A stretch of DNA of 64,000 nucleotides from Luidia sarsii (taxonomy: Eukaryota; Echinodermata; Asteroidea; Paxillosida; Luidiidae), in the NCBI GenBank assembly GCA_949987565.1, contig OX465107.1:15217558-15281557 (forward strand), given 5' to 3'. The notes under the pieces are model-generated. The model worked only from the letters and a program-made list of their open reading frames with translations. It was not told the origin of the DNA and did not search any database. Below are positions 47,201 to 56,200 of the stretch, piece after piece; within the stretch, counting starts at the first letter, position 1; the number at the start of each line of letters is the position of its first letter. The position numbers and the translations under genes were made by a program.

Positions 47201-50200
47201 CCCTCCTCCTCCTCCTCCCCCTCCCCCTCCCCCTCCTCCTCTTTCTCCTCCTCCTCCTCCTCCTCCTACTCTTCCTCCTCCTCCTCCTCCTCCCCTCCCC
47301 CTCCCCCTCCTCGTCCTCTTTCTCCTCCTCCTCCCCCTCCTCCTCCTCCTCCTCCTCCTCCTCCTTCTCCTCCTCCTCCTCCTCCTCCTCCTCCTCCTCC
47401 TCCTCCCCCTCCTCCTCCTCCTCCTCCTCCCCTCCCCCTCCTCCTCCTCCTCCTCCTCCTCCTTCTCCTCCTCCTCCTTCTCCTCCTCCTCCCCCAGGAT
47501 GCGGCTGGGCTCGGCGGGACTTGAGCCAGTTGAAGTGGAGTCCTTCATTCCCAGCGTCATGCAGCGCTACCGGCAGCTGCTCTTCCCCGTCCTCCGACTC
47601 TGCATGGCCATCCTGACCTCGCTGGGGAGTCAGAACAAGGAGACAGCCAATCAGGTGGGTCAGACCATTTCACCTAAGCTGGTGCAAAAAAAACAACGCC
47701 CCCCCCGCAAAAAAAAACCTCACTGTTCCCAACCATATAGCCCAGTTAATAGCCCAGTTCCCTTCCTTATGTGACTTGGGAATTCAAGTTCAATGCATGT
47801 ACGCCAACCTGACCACAAATTGCCACATTATTTTTATTCCTAGATTTAAATTTGGGGTTTTTGTGTGTTGTGTCAGTTCTTAATCTTGTGTTTTTGTAAT
47901 TTCCTGCGTAAGCACTTACTTCTAGTTTTGTAAATTGTAATGATTGAATTCAGGTTGTTGTTGGTGTAATACCTTTGACACTGATTAAACGACTGAAAAC
48001 TCAAAAATTATATTCAAATGATGATGTTTTACTTTATAAAAAAGATGGTTCAATTGGTCAGAAACGGGCTCAGATTGCACCGCGGAGCGTCTATAATCCA
48101 ACAAATTTTGGGCCCTTAAAGCGACCCCCCAACTCCACGCCGTAAAGGCTTTGCGCTTTGCGCTCGCTTGCCAGGATGGAAAAGTTCAGACATTTTCATT
48201 TTGGGAGAAATCTCATCCCTGCCTTCCACAGATAACTCCTCAATGCTGTTTTTCACCCTTCCCCTGTTTCCTTTGCAGGTCCTGCATTTCGTGGTGTCGC
48301 ACTCGGACGTCTTCACGGCCATCCTGAGGGAGCAGCACACGGAGCTGCGGCTGGAGGCCCTGCAGGAGTTGGCCCTGACCACCAGCGTCATCTGCACCGT
48401 CGCCGCCGACAGTACGTCTCCGGTCTCAGACCGGACTCGAAAACTTGCAGCCCGACATTTTTGGACCTTTGGGGAGTCTTGTAGATTTCAGGCATGCAAC
48501 TTTTCCGCGGATCTGCAGATTTCCACGGCTTTTTTTATTCGGCCGTAAAAAAAATAATAATAATAAAATAAAAAACATGCATCTGTATATTTCTTCTCCC
48601 CTAACTATTATTTAAAACACGTGCTGAGATCAGGTTAAAAACTTTGATGTTTACTTTTCATTTTCACAAAAACAAAAATCAATTTTCTGGGTGTATGCCT
48701 TGTAAAAGGTTAAAATCTGTCACTCAGCTTAAAGTCATAACTTCTCAGAATGCACCACAGAGCATCTAGAATCCAAAATTTTCACGGGCCCTGAAGCAGG
48801 CCCCAAACCACACGCCGTAAGGGCTTCGTGCTTCACGCGCGCAGTTTCATTCGGACATTTTCCTCTTTTTTTTTTACAAATCAAGAGTTGCATGCCAGAG
48901 ATTTCTGCTGAATCAAGGGGGGGGGGTCTCAGATGGGATTGCGGGGCTGTTCGTTGGGTGGAGGTAGCGAGTTGGGGGGTGGGTGTTTGTGGTGACATCA
49001 TGTGAGAATGTGAGAATCTTTTTTTAAAATCTCTGAACAAAAATTGGAGGTGTGATCCCTGGAGATATATACGGCAGGTAATGCTTAATTGCTTCTAACT
49101 GGCGCCCCCCATCCCAGCAAGTAAGTTGACTATTTGGGAAGTCCACCATCTAAGGGCTGGATAGCTCAAAATGGCAAGAGCGCCGATGCCCAAAACCAGT
49201 GGTCTCGGGTTCAAATCCAGGTCCAGAATTTTTTCAATTTGTTAAAAAAAAAATCCCAGTCAGTTTTGTCTTTCTTTGTTTGATATAAAAACTGACGAAA
49301 CAACAAAAATGAAGAAAAAAAAACAAAATCAAAAAAAAGGAAAATCAAATGAAATAAAGTGATACAAAACGTAACCAAACAAAATAAATGAATGAAACCA
49401 AAAAATAAAAGCTAAACTTCTTATTTTCTTTGACTATTCCTCCTCCCTAATTTTTTATTTTTTATTTTTTATTTTTTTTTGCTTTCAGTCACCTTCTACG
49501 ACTTGTCGGAGGAGCCCAGCACGCCCAACCACATCCCCCTCCAGACCCACCTCAGCCGCCTCCATCGCCAGATCCTGGCCCTGGTGCCGCGCTTCTGCTC
49601 GCTGGACCGCTGGCTGCGGGAGCTGAAGAGGCTGGACGCCGTGGCCGAGGGCCTCGCCGCCGCCACCGGCACCGGTGCCCCGCCCAGCAGCAGCAGCAGC
49701 GGCAGCGGCGGCGGCGGCGGTAACCAGCAGGCCCAGCCCGACGGCCTGCGGCAGGTGCTGCTGGAGATCTCCCGCAACGTCATCGGCTACTGCAAGAATG
49801 TGGTCGTCCAATCCGGTACGATCCTTGAGGGGGGGGGGAGAAGGGGAGATGGAGGGAGGAGTTGACCTTGACACAAATCAAATTCTCACTGGAGTTTGAT
49901 GGAACAATTTCAGGCAGCTCGGGCCAGGATTCGAACCAGTGACTCCCGCTTTCTAGTGCAGACGTCTTTACTGTTTGACCACTGGTGCAAAGCACTGAGC
50001 ATCCGGTGTTTATCACGTCGAGGATTGCAAACCGTCATTGAATTACATTCTCCCAGATGCAAACATCATGTTACATCTATGATCCAAAGCGGTACCCGCT
50101 GCTGTACATATTCAAATCCGCCGCGCGACCTTGACCAGCTCGGTGGTCAAGTGGTTAAGATGTCTGCACTAGAAAGCAGGAGCCGCGGGTTTGAATCCCG

Positions 50201-53200
50201 CCCGAGCTGCCTTGGTTTTTTTTCTCTTCGGTCAGGCACCGGACAAAGCACTGAGCATTCAGTGCTTATCACGTCGAGCAGAGCAAACCCTCATTGAATT
50301 ACATTCTCCTTGACGCAACACATCACGTTATATCTCTGACACATGCATGTACTGCAGTGATCCTGCCTTCCCCATGGCAAGGAATCCACTGTCCAATTGG
50401 TAGTAATTTGTTTTGGGTTTTTGTATTGTCTCTTGTAGGCTCCACGGCTCGAGACAGTCAGATCCTGTTTGCACCCAGCCTTCAGGAGGCCACAGCCAGG
50501 GACTACCAGCGCATAGAAGGTATGATTACATCACCTGTGGGCCACAGGAAATCAAAAATCCACTGACTATTTTTATATCTTCTTGCCAATCTATGTTGTT
50601 GAATTGATTAATCATAGTCTCATCCCATTTATAGCGTGTGATTGTTCTAAACGTCTACCTAAAGGTCTATCTTATGTATAATGCTTCTTGTCTCAACCTC
50701 ATCATACTATTATTTGAAGTTCTGCAGCCGATTTCAGGAAAATTCAGATGTTGCTTACCGGTACGCAACATTTTGTGGTGTAACTTGCGCAACATTTTGC
50801 TGCCTTTTCTAGATAGTGCACAAAAGACCCATTGTGGCCCAAGACTTACGCAACATTTGTATGTTACATAACCTTTCTTTAAATCGGCTGCTGTCCTCGT
50901 TCTACCGAATTTTGAAGGAAAAAAATGGGGGAAAAAATGCCTTTATTTGTTTGACCAACTTTACCCAGTGTACTTATTCATTATAGTACATTAATTGACC
51001 AGTTCATCCTTCCATCGTTCTCAACCTCAATGAAGACCTTCAAAATAGCAAAATAATTATACACAATTGTTGGATAAGCCTGCCCACGGGCCAATTTCGT
51101 ACAGCTGCTTCAGCGTGAAAATCCGCTTGCCACAAAGAAGCTTCTTTGTGTGAATGGGATTACTGTACAAGCCAGATTTCAATGTGATGCCAGTTGCTTT
51201 TGGACTTGAATTCCACTGTTCTTCACTTGGAAATGAAACAAAAGTGACGTCTTGGTTGGCAAGCCGATCAAGCCTCGCACTCAAGTTTTTTTTTAACTAG
51301 CCCACCGGGCTAGTAAATCGATTTTTTTTTTTGCTAGCCCGCAGCAAGTTTTACTAGCCCTGTATAAATTGATATTGAATTTAACACAAGGTTATTAGGT
51401 CAAGTATGAAACAAATGATTAGTTTCTACTTTCTCATCCCCGCCCGCATTGTTTTTTGCCTCCACACCGCTGCCTACTTTTTACTGGTCCGCCGGGCTAG
51501 CAGAGTTGGTCATTTTACTAGCCCGCAGCTGTTTTTACTAGACAATGACCGGCGGGCTAGTGCTAAGGTCGAGCCCTGCCGATGCTAGGAAATCACGACT
51601 AGTCTTGTTGTGCTTGAGCCAATTTGGGGTGCTTCAGCAGCTGTACGGAATTGCCCCCCCACCCCCCCCCCCCCCCCCCCCGTTTCTCTGACTCTCTGAC
51701 GAGGTACTCTGGGTTGTTTGGTTGTTTCAGACGTTCGCCTCTCCTCCCTGGATCTGACCAAGCCGCCCAGCATGGGGCTGGTGGTGCGCCACCTACGTCA
51801 GGCCGCCGGGGAGTTCTTGGCCACTCTGGACAGCCACCAACAGCACCTGCACAAACTCAAGAACGTCTCGGACCTGTCCACGGAAGAGCTGAAAGAGGTA
51901 GGCCAGTCCCTCGCCTCTCTCATAGCTGCCAACCATTCCTATTTTGGAGGAATCCTTCCTCTCTTTTTTGGGGGGTAACAATTAATCCCTTTTTTTAACA
52001 AGCTCTTGACAACAGATTCCGATTTTGGGCTTGGAAATGTGTATTCCTATGTAGTTTGCTCTGTGATTTTTTTTTTTTTTTTTTAGCAGAAGTATTCCTG
52101 ATTTCCTTTAAGATAGGTTGGCAGCTCTTCACCCTTTTCCATCGTCATCATTGGAGAGAAAAAAATATTGACAACCAACCGCTTACTGACTTGCTGAACA
52201 ATCAATCCAGATACTACATTGTGTAAGACTTGAAGATTTGCAGGGTGGAAATACTACCGGTAAGGTTTTGCGGTGACACCATGTAGCACTTCTCTTTCAA
52301 GAAAGAGCGTGGCTCTGAAAAGAGCCAGCAACTCAATGTTACCGGCTCTTTTCAGAGCCACACTTCTTGAAAGAGAAGTGCTCCATGGTGTCACTGCAAA
52401 ACCTTCCACTTAGTGCAAAGTAATGCACAACTTCTGGATACTGGTAACTTGCCTAAATTACCCAAGTGCAATTCTGGGGGGGGGGGGAATGATAAAAAAT
52501 TATCCGAGCAGGAGCTTTGTTTACACAAGGGAGGGGCATAGCATCTAATGAGGCCGGGTTGGAGCTCAACGCACTGTAGTCTGTTCATCTGTGCAGTGCC
52601 GTAACGGCTGACGGTTTGGAATGACATTCCACCAAATTGGCTGACTGGATCCTGTCTGGTTCCCCACCCCCCTTTGCTCTTTGCTTTCCACAGCTCATTC
52701 AGACAGCCTCGGGGCCACCTCCAGAGAAGCTACTGTCCAATCAGCGGTTGCAACTGGCCACCAGAAAGCTGGCCGACATCGTCCGTCAGAAAGCGGACGA
52801 GCTGGCCGTCCTCTACTGTATCCTTATTACAAGTTTCTCCCGCAAAATGCTCAGTAGACCCCCTTCAGTACAGTGGAACGTCACTATAACAGGGATGTAA
52901 GACTTCCGGAAATGGTGTGATTTTATTTTATTTTATTTTATTTTTAAATTTTAAATTTTTGTTTTAAATTTTTTTTAACTGTTTTTTTTTTTTTTTTTAT
53001 ATACCGTATATTCTTTTTAAAATTTGTCGGTTTTTTTTATTTATTTTTTTATGTCAAACAGGTATCTCAAACTGCTAATTTTTATGCGTTAAACCCTAAA
53101 AACTGAAGGGCGCCTGCACCCCTGCCGTGAATCTCTCAGTCGGGTAAGCGCTCACTCGCAGTCGCACAATTTATTGACCTTCTGTGATTTTCAGGAAATG

Positions 53201-56200
53201 ACTTTGTCGGTCAATTACATCCCTGACTATAACGAACATCCCGGTATCCATGAAAATTGTTTGGTACATGTATAGCGGTCGTTCGTTATAGCAGTTGCTG
53301 CCATGTATTGTGTACACGCACTACACATATGTACAAGCACTGTAGGCCTGACATCATACATGTAGATTATCTCCTGGGTCATTCCATGTCAATTGCTCAT
53401 GAGTTGGTCTACATTTTGTAAAAATCAAAACCAGAAGCTATGAATCCTATCAAAAATGCATCGAGGAGTTATGATTTGTGAAACCTTGAGAGATTTCATG
53501 AAATTTGCCCAAAATGTTTGACTCCTAGTAAAGGGTGATATACAAAAAATGTTGCAAACCGCTTGCTGACTAAAATTACCGAAATGCAAATTTCAAAATT
53601 TACATTAATTACAAAATGCTTATTAGTTGTAAAAGTATGAGCTTGTGTTCAATTGACGTGGAATGATTCAATTGATCAGCTTTAATGCTACAGCCTTTAA
53701 TAGGTTTCAAAACTTAGTGGGCCTGACGTTTCGATCCTAGCAGGACCTTTCTCAAAGGCCTACTAAATTTCGATCCTAGCAGGGCCTTTCTCAAAGGCCT
53801 TTGAGAAAGGTCCTGCTAGGATCGAAACGTCAGGCCCACTAAGTTTTGAAACCTATTAAAGGCTGTAGCATTAAAGCTGATCAATTGAATCATTCCACGT
53901 CAATTGAACACAAGCTCATACTTTTACAACTAATAAGCATTTTGGGGGGGGAAAATCGGATGCCACTGGATTTCTGCATCTCTTGATTGATCGTTCCTTG
54001 ACTGGAGAACGCCTGCAGACATGATTGAGTGCAGCATGTTCCTGGTCTGGCGCCACCTAGAGTTCTACCTGGTCCACTGCCTGCCCTCCAAGGACAGCCT
54101 CCTGCACAAGTTCAGCATGCCTCGGCAGCAGCCCAGAAACCTGGCAGGTAGGCCGCCAGCCTTTGCATCTGCCCTGTGCATATTGATGATCTGATCTGAA
54201 TATTCATGACCTGATATGAATATTCACAATCTGATCTGAGTATCCAGAATCTGAGATGATTATCCATGATCTGGTTTGAATAGTATTATTTAATCAACAA
54301 TGTATTTTACTAATCATACAAGTCAAACCATATTTTACTATTTTTCTTTTTTGATATACAAAAATGTTGCAAACTGCTTACTGCCTAAAATTACCAAAAT
54401 GCAAATCTTAAAATTTAGTGGGCCTGACGTATCATTTTTCTTTTTTCCGTTTTAACTCTTACAGTGTACTTTGTGAGTGTGGTACCAATATTTAAACTAT
54501 TGTTTTAAGATACAATGTACTTTAATGTTCTCTTTTTATGTTCTCTTGAGTTTTGAACCGTAAGGTTTTACTTGGGTTATTGTCTATACTGTTGTACTTT
54601 CTGATTTTATACTTTATTGTTTAATTTGAAATGTATTACAAAAACACAGCCCCTTGAAAAACTTGAATGGGCTACGGTGTATGAACAAATATCTGAATAT
54701 TCATGATCGTATCTGATTAGTCATGGTGAACTGGTTTGCATTTTTTCCGGGGGTTCAGGCTAGCCACCAGGGAGCTAAACAAAATAACAGATAAACAAAA
54801 GGCACAAATCAAATCAAAAAGTGGAGCCTCAACCTTAGCCCCAGGCTAAAGCCTTAACATGACTGCAATTTGCCGTCAGAATTTAGGCGTCATTTCCTGC
54901 TGAGGTCACACTCATTTCCTAAGCGCTGGTTCACTCAACTTCCGTAAACTCCTCTTCTCAGTGCCACGCTCATTCTTGGTTGAGATTACAGTGTAACATC
55001 GCTGTCCAGGGAACCATGAAAATTGTCCGGTATAGCGGTAGTTCGTTATAGCAGTTGTGGCCGCATATCCATGGACGTAAAATCGGGAGCCAAAGGGCAT
55101 GTTCGTTATAGCGGTATATTGGCGTTCATTATTGAGACGTTCCAGTGTATACCGGTATATGCATGGTGTCACTAGCAAGCATTCTATACAGCTCACAAGC
55201 ATGATATTAAACACTTGATGGGACTTTGTTGTTTTCTTCAGATAATCTTTTTCTGGAGTGATATACAAAAGCCTTTGAGAAAGCCTTTGAGAAAGGTCCT
55301 AGGATCGAAACGTCAGGCCCACTAAATTTTGAGATAATCTTTTTCTGTTAGTTCTCCTCTAATTTGAACATTGCAGTTCATTAATTCCCATATATCTTTG
55401 GGTGGGGTCGCGTAGATCCTTACCAATTCCTTCCGGATGGGGGCGGAGATGACCCTAGCCACACCCCCATCAGCCCAGTTCTTCTTGGCATCACAGCGGA
55501 GGACATCAAACAGGTAAACAAAAATGCAGGGAAGGGGGAAAAACTCCAGAACCACTCCAGTGACTCCACATTCATCCTTAAAAAGGATTTGAAGACATGA
55601 AAGCTCTGTGAACTTTGTGAAGTCTTTCATGTCACAGTTTCATGGCTCATGGATGGAAATGTCCCCGTAGATGTAATGGCGTTGCAAGGAGAATTTCATT
55701 TCATGATGGTTCTGCCCTACTTGATGTGTGGGTAGCCCTGCATGCTTGGTGCCCGGTTGCTTGGTGCTTTGCCCGATTGCTTGCTGAAATAGTACACAGG
55801 CGGCTCGGGAGGAATTGAAACCTGCGTCTCCTGCTTCTTGTGCACTAGAAACACTTCACAGCCGACCTGTTCGAGGTGGTGTGGTGGATTCAAATTTGTA
55901 CAGCAGCGGGCACCGCGTTGCATCATAGGAATTTTCTGGCCGAATGCCCGATCTGAGTCCAATCCAGTGGGAATGTTTAAGGCTACTTACTTTCAGGCCC
56001 AGATGGCATATGCGGTCAGTGCTTTGCCCGATTTGCCTGCTGAAAGAAAGAAAAACACAAGCAGCCCGGGCGGGATTCGAGACCCACACGAATCAAGGGC
56101 TTCAAGTTGGGATGTTCAGACCAGGGGCAGATTTCACAAAACCCTCCGTCGTTTTGCAACTTAATATACGGTGGATAATCCATCGTAATTTGTGATAAGG

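Larger units (their letters stand above)
52818..54018 (+). other. NUP205: NUP205 intron 34, U12-type
   Basis: The donor GTATCCTTA and the branch site TTCCTTGAC at 53994-54002, 16 bases before exon 35, both match minor-spliceosome consensus; the termini are GT-AG. The intron also holds a TIR transposon (52899-53226) and a perfect 148-bp inverted repeat (53613-53943). Confidence 0.85.

Noticed and set aside
46377..47774. Very long Pro/Leu/Ser and Arg/Gly ORFs (390-465 codons)
   Set aside because: They are translations of the (CTC)n microsatellite; only the last part of one frame is NUP205 exon 29.
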